From the NCBI RefSeq assembly GCF_963583255.1, contig NC_084806.1, positions 19,076,317 through 19,140,316 on the forward strand: 64,000 nt of DNA, in the 5' to 3' direction. Origin of the DNA: Pyrus communis (lineage: Eukaryota; Streptophyta; Magnoliopsida; Rosales; Rosaceae). The notes under the pieces are model-generated. The model saw only the letters and a list, made by a program, of their open reading frames with translations. It had not been told where the DNA came from and did not search any database. Below, piece by piece: positions 37,266 to 48,639 of this stretch; within the stretch, counting starts at the first letter, position 1; each line of letters begins with the position of its first letter. A program made the translations under genes and the position numbers.

Positions 37266-37283
37266 TCCCCGGCAACGGCGCCA
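37266..37283 (-). promoter_or_regulatory. Primer-binding site, tRNA-Asp type
   Basis: The plus strand reads TCCCCGGCAACGGCGCCA, the 3' end of plant tRNA-Asp(GTC) including CCA. Its complement is the primer site, five bases from the 5' LTR edge at 37289. Confidence 0.85.
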
Positions 37284-37288
37284 AAACT

Positions 37289-39205
37289 TGATGTGAAAAT
37301 TAACTTAACACACAAATTAAACCCTAATGTTGACAATTGCAGTCAATATGTAAGTAGGGATCATTCTGGACCAGAGATTAACTAGGGATGCTAATCAACA
37401 CAAATGAGACTCAAAAACACCAAATTAGACTCTATAGACTCAAAATAGACTCAAAACACTCAAAACAGCAGTAAACAATAAAAAAGACTCAATTCTAGAC
37501 CTAACTAGTGATTTTGATGAAAATAAGACTAAACTTGACTCAAAAGACTAAAAGAAAACAAATTTTGACTCAACTAACAAGACTCAATAGAAAAGGGATT
37601 GTTTTTGACGAATTTAAAACTTAAAACAGAAACCTTGCATAAAACACTTTATAAAAATGAATTTAGTGAATTAAAAAGAGTGAAGGCTAGTTAGAGGGTC
37701 CTTCCCCACACATGACATATGCATACAAACCAATTTCCAGTTATTATTCCTTTAGACAATGAATGACAATGCTCCAAATTAACCGTGAAAAGCACAAATT
37801 AACTTTCAGATTTTCCTTAACTCATTGAATTGGATGGAATACGCATCGCAACCAAATTATCCTTATCAAGTTCCCTAACTGTGAAAAGCATGATAGAAAG
37901 ACATATCAAAGATCATTAAGTTCTTTGAAAACCATAAGCATTGACGAGGCACTCATAACTATGAAAAGCATGATACTCATACCAAGGATTTACTTAACAC
38001 AATCATGACTAGTGACTTCCACTACTTGTGAATATAAGTTCATAACGATTAGGTGAAACTCCCTTATAATCTAGCATCAAATTCATGCATGCAAATTAAG
38101 TGTCGACCCTCAATCAACATACATAAACAAGTTTTGATAACTCAGATAAGCAAATCACATTCAAGACTCAAGAAACAATAACTGGATGTAATCAATTCAT
38201 ATAAAACATATAATCATGGCTTCGAATTCACCTCCAACTATAAAGAAATTAGTTCCTCATGTTCATCATAATTGAAAACCAAATTAAAATAAACATTGAG
38301 CTAAAACTAAGGCTAGAAAGAACCCAGAAGCACTCCACACTCCAATGGCAGGCACGGTACTCCCTTGGATGGTGGCAAGCACGACACAAGCCCTCTTCTC
38401 CTTCCTTCCTTGCTATGGCACTAGGGTGATTTAGATGTATATGGTGTGAATTATGGTGTTTGATGGCTGAATGAACGAATGGATGAGTGAATGAATGGAT
38501 AGATGGGTGCGGCACAAGCTTAAAAAAAATATATATATATATATATATGATGCACGGCAAACCCTAGGGAAATCAGATTAGGGTTTGGTAGAAATCAGGT
38601 GGGAAAAGGGCTAGGGTGCACCAAAATCTGAAGGGAAAATGATTGCTCAATTCTCTAAGGAAAAGGATTACAGGTTCTAGAGCTTCTAGAAGAGGGAGAG
38701 GCGCCACCTTTCTAGGGATTCTAGAAACAATGTGTTTTGTGGCAGAAATTGGGACTTCTAGAAGGGATAAAGGGGAAGGGTGCGGCACCCTTTTAGGAGC
38801 AGATAAGACTTCTAGAAATCAGGTATTTAGGTCCCTTGTAGCTAGAAATAAGGTAGAACAAGATTAGGTTAGGATAAGGTTTGGATAAGATAAGGTTGTT
38901 TGGATGATGTTCCATGTTTCTTGCTTTTTCCTTATCTTGTTTATCTTGAACTTGTTTCTCTAGATTTGTAGCATGTTCCTAGCCTCTTTTGACTTCAAAT
39001 TCGTCCATCCACCTTGCTCCATATGCAAACTATCCATTCCATGCCCAAAACTGCTCCAAATAACTCCAAAATGCACTTTCTTGCTTCATTTGCCATTAAG
39101 ACCTACAAACACACGAAAATAGCTTAAATCACTATAATAAATTGAAACTAACTATGTAAATGCAAGAAAACAAGCTAACTAAGTTACATAAATATGCTTC
39201 TATCA
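37289..39205 (-). repeat. 5' LTR of the Athila element
   Basis: TGATGTGAAAATTAAC...CTATCA on the plus strand, 1917 bp, the fuller copy. It carries a (TA)n run at about 38527-38549. Confidence 0.88.
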
Positions 39206-39210
39206 ATGTG

Positions 39211-40429
39211 GATTTGGGCAGAATGACCCATAGAATGTGGAAAAGTGGTTGAACGGGCATAAAGACCCAATGTTTCTGGGAGAAAAGCTCCATGTGTGGG
39301 CTGTGAGAATGAGTTATCAATGGGATCTGTGGGAAGGTATAATTGTCGGGTATATTACGATTATTTCCGGACTACTAATCACTTGTTGGAACATAAAGAA
39401 AATCATGGTAAAATCTTTGTTTGACCTATGATGATTATGCTTAGGAATTCTTTATATTTGTATGGCCAATGATAATGATGGACAAAAGTTTTAATATTTA
39501 TGAAAGTCATGGTGGTTGATCGAATGGGAATGAAATTATAAATTGTGGTTATGGTTTGAGCATTATAATTGGAATGGTAAAAAGACCATGAAGATTTTTT
39601 TTTCATTTATTATTGGTGGACATGAATGAAAATATGGAATGAGATTTTGAGTTTGTTTAAGTTTGTTTAATATAAATGTTTTCCTAGTTGAGTTTTTTCA
39701 TTTGATGAAAAGAATTGATGAGGAAAGTGTAACGTATTCTCATGGCTTTGTGATTAATAAGTTTTAGTTTTGTTGGCCAATAGAGTTCTAATATATTTAA
39801 ATTTCTCTTCCTTGGTTGATGAAATGTGAATAGTACTTTGGAAGTGCGAGTCACTCATTTATTTGATCTTTGGTTGCACTTTGAAGCAATTTAAAAGACA
39901 ATCGATTGAAAGAAAGATTTGACAAAAAAAAAAAAAAAAAAAAAAAAAACAACAACAACAAAAATCAAAAAACAAATTCTAATGTTTGGTATTGCCCGTG
40001 AGTGCGGTTAGAAATTTTGAGGTAGAATCGTTGTAACGGCGATGTATAGCTAATGATGGTATGTGGTTTACCAATGATTGTGGTTATTATGCTAGTATTT
40101 ATCTAGCCAATGGTAGATGTGGTTTGATATTCTGGTATTTATTTAGCCAATGAGAATTATGGCTTGATGTTTGATATTATTTTTGCCAATGTGTATGGCT
40201 AGAAATTCTGATATTTATTTTGCCAATGAATGTGGCTAGGAATCTGAGAATGTGGGTGAGAATCACGATTATTATTCGTTGGTTGCTTATTTTTGGAGCC
40301 TAAATAAAATCGTAGACTGAGATTATGATTTTATTCACCATTAAATGAATGGTGGGAATAGTTCTAATTCCTTTTTATAACTCGATGGTTGAAATCCCGG
40401 GGACGAGATTTATTTTAACGAGGGGTGAA
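39211..40429 (+). other. Internal 3' part of the outer element
   Basis: No coding frame. Holds the tail of the 30-bp repeat series, a 26-A run (39924-39949), degenerate repeats built on 'tagccaatg' and 'tttgccaatg' (40070-40240), and a purine-rich tract (ggggacgagatt...gaggggtgaa, 40391-40429) just before the right LTR. Confidence 0.65.
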
Positions 40430-41905
40430 TGTAATACCTTGAAAATTTAAGTATACGAATTAGATATTCATAATTATGAATATGTGGAGAAAATCGAAAA
40501 TCAATCGATTTATGGTTATGAAAATTTAATTGATAAATTTTAAAATTTTGTTACATGAAATTATTATAATTTACATCATAAAATTTATCAATAAGTGGAA
40601 AAGACGAAAATGACCCTATTGTATTAAATGGGATTCTTTGTGGATATATTTGATCCTTTCATGATTTTTCAGATTTCTTTACATATTTGGGTAGTACTCG
40701 TTGATACGAACGCGTGGGCCCAAACAGAATGTAATTTGGAATTCTAACGAATAAATTAGAGACGTTTTAGTTGTAAAAAAAAAAAAAAAAAAAAAAAAAA
40801 GACAGAAGAAGTTGCCAGATGGCAGCAGGAGAGAGGGCAAAAGAGAAAGTTGCGAGAGAGAAAAGGAGAGGAGATGGCCAATCAGGAAGGGAGGAAATGA
40901 GGGGAAATGAAGGAGAAGAGGAATAGGGAACCGGAATCCCTTTTGACCCGCTGACCCGACCCAGCTGTGTCTCCTTCATCCGACTTCTGTTTTGGGTGAT
41001 CTTGGTGTTCATGGAAAGCTCTCGATGAGCCCAATGTCTATGTGGTGTTAGATTTCTAAATTTCTAACCCAATTTTACAAATCGAAGCCACAAAGTTCCG
41101 GTTTGTCCAACGGGTTTCACCCTTTTCCGGTGATTCCAACAAAAATTACCCTCGATCACCACTACCAATTGACTCCCCTCAATCCCAAGAGAAAGGCCCA
41201 AGCATTGGTTATAGCATTGGAGTTCGTTTTGGCGTTGAATCAAGAACACCCATTTCTAGGGTTTTCGATGGTGTGAGGCCAATTTCAGGTGCTTCCTGGC
41301 CAAATTGAACTTTAGCCCAGGTATTAAACTTGTTCCCCTCATTGATCTGTAACTTCCTGTAAACTTTGGTAATTTTTAGAGTTAGTCCGAAAAACTAGAT
41401 TTTCGGCAGGTCGAGGCAATTTCCAATGTCTTCCCGGCCGAATTGGACTTCGACGCAGGTATGAAAGTTGTTCCCCTTATTGTGTTCTATAAGTTTGTAA
41501 AATTTGGTAATTTTTGAAATTCGTTAGAAAATTGGAACGGAAACTACCACCAACGGTGGTGTGTGGCTAGTGGGCCGATGCTACCTCTTTACGCAGATTT
41601 TGATATTCTGAATTCGTTTTTGGGTATCCATTTGATGTGTTTAAATTTCTAAATATGGTATTGAATATTTTAGGAGATGGATTAAAAATGAAAGGTGAAC
41701 TACGAATGACTTGATCCCTATTGAGGGTACGTAGACAATCTAACAAGAAGTTAGATGCAACCATAAAATAACTGAGATTAATCTTTTATTGAAAATTTGT
41801 CTAAGAAAGGAATTGGGTGATTATTTTAAAAATAAATCTTAGGGTTTAATTTCTTTGGGCCTACCATAGTGATTATCTTCCGAATTAAGAAATTGGGTCG
41901 TTACA
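40430..41905 (+). repeat. Right LTR of the outer element, with internal duplication
   Basis: 1476 bp, about 124 bp longer than the left copy. The extra length is a second, diverged copy of the 'ttgttcccct.attg' to 'aattggactt' block around 41330-41470. Confidence 0.85.
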
Positions 41906-42300
41906 ATATCTATGATGGGTGATCACTGCCTGAACGCTTAGATTATGCCTATGGTTCTGCTTGGTATATCCACAATGGGGGACCGTACGCATTTTAGGAG
42001 TGATCATGCTTGGTATATCCGTGATGGATGATCATTACCTAGAGTTAGGATGTGGTCCTACTTGATATATCTGCGATGGGGGACCATATGTATTTTAGGG
42101 GTGATCATGCTTGGTATATCCGCGATGGGCGATCATTGCATGCACACTTAGATTATGCCTATGGTTCTACTTGGTATATCCGCAATGGAGGACCATACGC
42201 ATTCTACGGGTGATCATGCTTGGTATATCAGTGATGGGTGATCACTGCTTGCCTAAGTTTATGAGGATTAGTTGTACTTGGTACATTTCGATAGGCTACC
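41906..42300. repeat. Minisatellite, right part
   Basis: Repeats of 'tgatcatgcttggtatatcc' at about 42001, 42102 and 42211, spaced 101 and 109 bp. Each period holds two related half-units with 'cg.gatggg.ga(c/t)' following 'ggtatatc'. Confidence 0.82.
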
Positions 42301-42828
42301 ATATTTTAGTTGGATTCCGTTAAGTTGTCCGGAATCCCTAATCTTGTTTATTTCCATAAAATTAGTCTTGAACCCTAGATTGAAGTGAATGAGAATTACT
42401 CACAGAAGACATTGTGTTTATAAATTAGATTTATCATGTTATTACTTGGAATCTAGGTAGGGAATTATGTAGAATTCCTTGATTAAATTTCATGAATTGA
42501 TATGTGATCTTGTTGATTGATTAACGTAGTTAAATGTCAATATCATGCATCTTTGATTCATGGAATTGATTAATTGGAGTGATTGTGGAATAATGTTGAA
42601 TATGATTGTTATTATTATGATCAGATTAGTTGACCAATATGGCTAGAGAATAATATTGTGCTTCGTTGGTTCTTTAATATGCTACATGATATGGATTGTG
42701 GTATTATGTTGAAATATAGTGATTTATATGATGGATGAAATGGAAATCTTGAATGTCATGTGGGTTCGTTATGTAGCTTGAATTGAATAATTCACGCGTG
42801 TCAAGTCCCAATAATTGATAAAGGAATG
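42301..42828. other. AT-rich DNA, no gene seen
   Basis: No open frame of note and no recognised repeat. Confidence 0.4.
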
Positions 42829-42955
42829 CTATGCCTCTCACCCGAACTCGCTTAACTTCGGAGTTCCGATGGAATCCAAAGACAGTGAGCTCCCAAAAGG
42901 CCTCGTGCTATATGGAGGTGGGCATGTACATATAAGGCACATCACCCCCTCTCCG
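42829..42955 (-). mobile_element. Cassandra-type TRIM LTR fragment with 5S-rRNA-derived sequence
   Basis: The minus strand reads the typical Cassandra LTR order: 'ccttatatgtacatgcccac', 'agcacgaggccttttgggag', then the 5S-like part 'ttccatcggaactccgaagt' and 'taagcgagttcgg'. The last part corresponds to the 5S internal-promoter box A area. The 5S copy is cut before box C, and the LTR start and the rest of the element are missing. Cassandra elements are small non-autonomous retrotransposons with 5S sequence in the LTR, known across vascular plants. Confidence 0.75.
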
Positions 42956-44889
42956 TTTATTCAAGAAAATGCAATAAAATCCAATTAAGGATTCTCCAAA
43001 GATAATTCTTAGATATTATTTATTTAATAATATCTTTATGGATTATTCTCAAGCATTTTTATGATATTTCAACATCTTAAAAATACTTTCCTAATCTAAC
43101 AGATGATACACTCTGGCCAATTAGAAGCTGACTACATATGTGGCCAGCCTAGCTCCTATAAATACCCCACCACTAATTCATTTTCTTCTAAGTTGATATT
43201 ACGCAATTCAATCCTAAATTACTCAATTTTTTACAGCGCTTCGGACTTTGGATCGAAAGTTCATTGGTTAAACTCCCTCTCTAGGCACGTGGCTTTGATC
43301 AGTAACGTAGATGTCTCTTTGTTTTGTTGATACAATTTCGTCAAATCCTAAAGCGGTGAAATTTTTACACCACAGTGATCATGTTCTTGACCCATCGAAT
43401 CCAAAAAGGTAATAAAAAGCAGCAGAAAGTTAGATTATTAGGATGATTTTGGTTTTCATCTACCATGCACCCAAAAGTCCATGAACTTTTTTGAGTGTTT
43501 GAAACACTGATTGACAATAAAAGAATAACCCTCGTCCCCTTGTGTAGCTGAAAAGTGAGCGAGTCATTTCACCCATCCATCCATGTATGAGTTTTCCTAT
43601 TACTGGCACATTGTTTTATGGAAAACAACTTACATGAATGAATTAAAATCTTTATGTCATCGCTTCATAATCTTCCAATTTAATAATTAGTGCTTTGAAT
43701 TCTAATCTCCCATGATACCACTTTTTTACTTTATCAGACAACCAGCATCAACTTGGTAAATCTAAAGGAGATTAGACGCGTTTTCTTCTTTTTCTTTTCT
43801 TAATCCTTTACAATTTCATTTTTGCTTTCATCTGACCCAAAACCATCACCGTCCTTCATCCAAAACCTCCTCTAAGTTCCTATCCATGAGATAACTTTTA
43901 ATTGATTAAGAAGAAATAAAAAGATAAACTAATGATGATTATGGTATGGTATTAACGTGATTTACTCAATCAGAGTTACGTTCACAGGTAGCTAGAAATT
44001 TTCACTAGTACAAGAAGTAGATGACCAACTACAAGCATTCTTCACACACTCATTCACTCAAATGAGAGTTGTGGCTATTTCAAGCCTATAAGTGACTCCG
44101 CCCTTCTCTAGTTGCTTGTGAAATAACCCTAGTCTATTCGAAGTGGGGTTCTAACTATTAAAACCACTGGCTATTATATTAAAATAAGACAAGTCAATTA
44201 CATTAAAATCATCTAAGTAACAAGAAAAAAGCTTTGGATACAGAAGGTCTATCGTCACAACACTCTAATTAACTTGGCTAAACTCAAATTTACCCGCATA
44301 GCAGTTACAATTTATTACAAAAAAAAATGTTAAACAAAACAACAAAACGAAGTCACCATGGAGCTACATATTAAGCCTCAAACTTAAATTTTGCACAATT
44401 GAGAGGTTTACATCATACATGAGAAGAAATTGAAGTTATATAAAAACGACTTCAACTCCACATGAATTCCAATATCGAAACAAAAGAACGTGAATAAAGA
44501 AGGAAAATTAACAAAACAGAAAGTGCCCATACGATCACATGCACCGAATTCGTGTAAGGCACTGTTTGGATTTGGATGGCCGAAGGATAATAAACTAGCT
44601 AACAACTGCTCTTGGATTAAGCTATCTGCAATGTGATTGAATAATTGGATTTATTTTGGGGCCACTGAAACGGTGTTATAGTCGAATGCCATGTGATACA
44701 CAAAGCTTGTAAGGATAAGTTTGGTGGGGCAACACTCACATGTTCTCGGATACAAATGACCCTCAACAAAACTCCTTTGTCCAATATGGAATACTAGAAT
44801 TTTAATCAAGGGGAGGATAATGTCGCTTTGTGAATAATATATATGAAGTGTATAAATTTTATAATGCACAGACTTTTTAAGTTGTAACA
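42956..44889. other. Non-coding region with one promoter-like spot
   Basis: No supported gene. A strong TATA box (TATAAATA, 43157-43164) followed by C-rich text looks like an LTR promoter, but I could not find paired ends. The open frame at 44605-44408 (-) has no domain. Confidence 0.4.
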
Positions 44890-45540
44890 TTGTTAGTTCT
44901 ATTTGGAATTATATCAAACTCAGGGGAAGTATCTCGAAGTATATCGCTTGATCTTGATGTACTCTTTTTCCGTACCATTAGAAGCATTTTTCCCTTTGGA
45001 TTTTTACCACATAATAAGGTTTTAATGAGGCACCAATTGTGAGTTGGTCATACCCTTGTGTACGTCCCGTAGACTTTTAATTTGACTTTACACTTTCTTA
45101 TGTACTTTTCCTTAGATTATGGGTCCGTCTCGAGCTTTATCATAGAGCCTGGGTTTTTGTAATACTTAGTTCCATATGCAAGTTGTTTTGTCTGAGACTA
45201 GTGTATTCCCAGATCAATGCTGGCGAGTCGACTTCCTCAACTCTACCTGATGACAAATCTACTTGAGTACTTACGCACTCAAAGGGGAGTGTTATAGATA
45301 TTATATTAAAATGTGATTGTGTAAATACTAGATAGATTTGGTTATTAGTTATTCGTTCCCTATATGATTGTATTTACTTATTAGAGAACAAGTAATTCCT
45401 CTCCTCTTTACCACTATAAATAAATGCATTGTGTAAGAGAAATAACAACACACAAAGAAATCCCTACACTTTCTCACCTCCCTCTCATTACCGCACCCTT
45501 CTACTCCTTGTCAGTAACTAGGCCACAACACCAATATCTT
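44890..45540 (+). mobile_element. Probable copia 3' tail plus LTR
   Basis: A purine tract AAAGGGGAG (45281-45289) is followed directly by TGTTATAGATATTA, the common form of a copia polypurine tract and LTR start. A TATA box (45415-45422) lies 125 bp in. The upstream 390 bp have the non-coding look of a copia 3' leader. The right LTR edge is uncertain, and no second LTR was found. Confidence 0.45.
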
Positions 45541-46450
45541 TTTAGCTGTCACCGTTTTCCTTTTTTTTTTTTTTCTTTTTTTTTTCCTGAAATTTTATTT
45601 TATTTTTCGTATTGTTTTTATTATAGAATAATATTCAAAAGTGAGATGATATTCAGACATTTTTTAGTTAACCTGTTTTATTTCTGATATTAGTTTTTTA
45701 ATAAAAATTGGGTTAAAAATAATAAATAGCATGAATGAAAAATGTTGTAGGGGAGGGGCAAAGATAAAAATCGGATTCCCCTGTTGAATTGTAGTGGTTG
45801 GATGACCCGTCGCATCATAATTGATATACTTTAGTCTTTTACTCCTTGTGATGATGCAGGACCATGACCAGAAGATTGCTCGAAAATCATATTACCACTA
45901 CGTGATTTGGAAAAGGACACCCCTCCAAAGTTCAAAATCATTTTCACTTAAGGACCCATTACTATAATTTACTTTGGAAATAGAAAACAAACCAAAAAGA
46001 CAGTCATCGGATGCTGGTGGATTCATCTGATCACGGTGCCGAGGATCAAATCGTTGGGAAGGGAACGGGAACAAACACAGCGGTGGGCGATAACAAACAG
46101 CAGGAACGGTCCGGTGGTCTGGCGTCTCTGTTTTAGATTATATCTTTTCTTAAGAATGACAAACAAAAACCAAACTAGAAAATGAAAGAATTCCACAGAT
46201 AGAAACTGGAAGTAACAAATAAACGAGACAGGCAAACTAGTACCAAACAGAAACAGATTAAATCTTGAATGATCAAACCTGCTATGATATCAAGTTGAAA
46301 ATCAAAAGTACGAACAAAATACTAAACTATGAATGGTACTTTATTAATTGAAACAAAAAAGAACACAACAAGCTGGCCAAGATGGCAACATAATCTGTAA
46401 GATTATATTGTGACTAACTTATTTCTCAAACTGTATTATAAGTTATATTT
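45541..46450. other. Non-coding stretch with T-runs
   Basis: Poly(T) tracts at 45560-45590 and no supported gene. The open frame 46235-46023 (-) has no domain. Confidence 0.4.
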
Positions 46451-47940
46451 ATAGAGACCTAAATCTAAGAAACCCAAATACCAAATAATGCCCTAATACA
46501 AAATCAAATCAACTCTCTAATTAAAGCAACTAGCCACCATTTTAAACAAAATTTTGACCCCATTTTAAGCACTCGGGAGTTTTTAGTCATTAAGGTATAG
46601 TTTGTACTTTCATATTAACTTTTGGTTATAATTATCATAAACTTAGAAGAGTAGCTATACTTTTATTTGAGGTCCAAATTTTATTTATTTTTCATTATTT
46701 CCCATATCCATAGAGACCTGAACCTAAGAAACCCAAATACCAAATATACCCTAATACAAAATCAAAACAACTCTCTAAATAAAATCTCTAAGTAAACTAA
46801 TAAATTCCAACAAATAAGCAACTAGCCACCATTTTAAACAAAAATTTGGACCCAATATAGAATTATAAGCAAAATTTTGTCCCCATTTTAAGCAATGAGG
46901 AAGATTTTAGTCAATAAGGGTGTGTTTGTTTCACCTTCTTAAGTGGGATTGGACTGGCTAGGATTATTGTCTCATGTTTGATATGCTTGGGGACTAACTT
47001 AAATGAGACTAGCCCGAACTCGTGTGGACTTCGGGCCTCGTTAGGTCGTCCAAATTAGTCCGACGTTAAACCATGGGATTGCTAAGAACTCATTCCTCAC
47101 AACATTGTCTCATTCGCCGTTCCTCATCTCTCTGTCTCTCCCTCTCCCTCTCTCTCTACTTTCGCATCCTGTCTTTGCTTTCATTCTCTCACTAATGCTT
47201 GCGTCCTTTCCCTCTCTCCTTGCCCCAAACCCAGATCACGTCCTCTCCCTCTCTCTCCTCGTCTTGCTAGATGCCGAGCCGAACTGCACGATGCAACCTA
47301 TATGCCAAGCCGATATGCACGACCCAACCTAGATCACGTCTTCTCCCTCTCTTTCCTCGTCCTACTCGAATCAGTGTGTCGTTGGGTATACAAGGAATGC
47401 AATTGCGATTTCGATTGAAATTGAGTTTCTGATTGTTTGTGTTTTGGGAGCTTTATCGATTCAAATGGAGGAGAAAGATGTGGTTGCAAGTAGTGGAATT
47501 TGTATGGAGTTCGGACAAAAAAAAGGAGAGGGAAGAGAGGTTTCAGGCAGGAAAAAGAAATAGAAAAAGAAAAAAAAGAGAATTAATTTTATTATTTTTA
47601 TTATCCTACTTCTAATCCGATACTGCACCAAACGCTTCACTAAGTTAGTCCTGCTTAGTCTAGTCCAAGCCAGTCCAGCTTAATCCCTGAAGCTAGTCCA
47701 GTCCAAGATAGTCTGGTGCAACAAACGCACCCTAAATATATATTAGTACTTTCATAAACCTAGAAGGTGACTATAATTTTATATGAGGTCTAAATATTGG
47801 TTTTTTTTTTTTTCAAATTTCCCATATTTATAGAGACCTAACCTAAGAAACCCAAATACTAAATATACCCTAAATCGAATCAACTATCTAATTAAATTCC
47901 TAAATAAACTAATAATTTCCAACAAATGAGCAACTAGATT
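46451..47940. repeat. Three tandem copies of a 260-300-bp repeat, the second split by a DNA transposon
   Basis: Copies begin with 'tagagacct.aa.ctaagaaa' at about 46451, 46709 and 47830 and share 'caactagccaccattttaaa' (first two copies) and 'cataaac.tagaag.....cta' blocks. The third copy is partial. Removing the insert 46918-47732 restores regular spacing. Confidence 0.75.
46918..47732. mobile_element. Non-autonomous PIF/Harbinger-like element (815 bp)
   Basis: The left end gggtgtgtttgtttcacc and the right end, read backwards, gggtgcgtttgttgcacc form terminal inverted repeats. The flanks are TAA on both sides (46915-46917, 47733-47735), the three-base duplication typical of PIF/Harbinger. 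The interior has a CT-rich run (47130-47250) and 'gactagtcc'-like inverted motifs but no transposase. Confidence 0.78.
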
Positions 47941-48130
47941 GAAGTTCAATGATATTTTTTGACTTGTAAATAAAAGATTTTAAGTACATGATTGGCTAAG
48001 ACATTTAATATTTATATTGAATTTGACATCTAATTAATAACATTTAATACTTGTGTTGAGTTCGCTACCTAATTATGGCTTACTCAATGACCTGTTTTGT
48101 GACTCATCTTAATTCTCCATTCCCTTACGA

Positions 48131-48558
48131 TGCGTTTGTATGTGGAAATTAATTCATGAGAAACACTTTTCTGTGCCTTTTCTTAGGGTGTGGGAACTAG
48201 ATTTACCTATTACGATGTTTGGTAAAAATGGAAAAGTAAATATGAAATCAAAGGACAAATTAGTATTTTTATTTTTTAATAGGGATAAATTTGAAAAAGA
48301 AAAGTTGAGTATGAAGAATTATTAGTTTTTAGGGCAATGTTGTCCTTAAATTTTGTAATTAATGTTAAAAATGTGCAATAAAAAAAGGGAAAATAGAGGT
48401 AAAAAGCAAACCCTCCATCATCCATGGGTTGGTTTTTCTCTCTCCTTTCCCAACATTTATTACATTTTTTTCCCACAAACTCAAAGTTCGGATTTACCAA
48501 ACATGGGAATGGACATAATTTTCCATTCCCAAGCCTCATTTCCCACATACCAAACACA
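48131..48558. mobile_element. Possible MITE with short terminal inverted repeats
   Basis: The left end tgcgtttgtatgtggaaat and the right end, read backwards, tgtgtttggtatgtgggaaat match with few changes. I could not define a target duplication, so class and exact ends are open. Confidence 0.45.
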
Positions 48559-48639
48559 GAGTAGAATATCGCGTTCCCTTCATTTAGAATAGGAAATTAC
48601 ACACCGTCTTAGTTCTCATACACATGCACTTATGTTTAA

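Larger units (their letters stand above)
28077..39205 (-). mobile_element. Athila-type Ty3/gypsy retrotransposon, structurally complete but coding-dead
   Basis: The 11.1-kb element has two LTRs (37289-39205 and 28077-29702), a tRNA-Asp primer site, gag, protease, RT, RNase H, integrase and a polypurine tract, all on the minus strand. The target duplication ATGTG is at 28072-28076 and 39206-39210. The reverse-transcriptase text (FMDDFSVFG, NAPATFQRCM) and the tRNA-Asp primer site support the Athila group. Stops and frameshifts occur in most domains, so it cannot supply its own proteins. About 1.9 kb after integrase is non-coding; no env-like frame is seen there. It is inserted in the internal part of the outer element. 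Confidence 0.9.
26208..41905 (+). mobile_element. Outer non-autonomous gypsy-like LTR element, interrupted by Athila
   Basis: LTRs at 26208-27559 and 40430-41905 match over most of their length. The target duplication ATATC is at 26203-26207 and 41906-41910. A tRNA-Met primer site follows the left LTR, and a purine-rich tract precedes the right LTR. Removing the inner Athila element leaves only about 1.7 kb of internal DNA, with no coding frame, rich in degenerate short repeats. This fits a non-autonomous derivative. The 3' phrase ccggggacgagattt is common just before 3' LTRs of Tekay-type gypsy elements, a possible helper lineage. Confidence 0.87.

Noticed and set aside
37266..37283. tRNA-Asp gene
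   Set aside because: Only the 3' end including CCA is present, and CCA is not encoded in plant nuclear tRNA genes. Position beside the LTR makes it a primer-binding site.
41906..42300. CRISPR-like array because of regularly spaced repeats
   Set aside because: Units are degenerate throughout, with no unique spacers, in a plant repeat context. This is a minisatellite.
42836..42880. 5S rRNA gene on the minus strand
   Set aside because: Only the first half of the 5S sequence is present, and the adjoining text is Cassandra LTR, so it is a retrotransposon part, not an rRNA gene.
46279..46300. tRNA-Met primer site of another copia element (tgctatgatatcaagttga)
   Set aside because: It differs from the primer-site consensus at several bases, and no LTR edge or gag could be seen around it.
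47105..47332. Plus-strand Ser/Leu/Pro-rich open frame
   Set aside because: CT-microsatellite translation inside a non-autonomous transposon.
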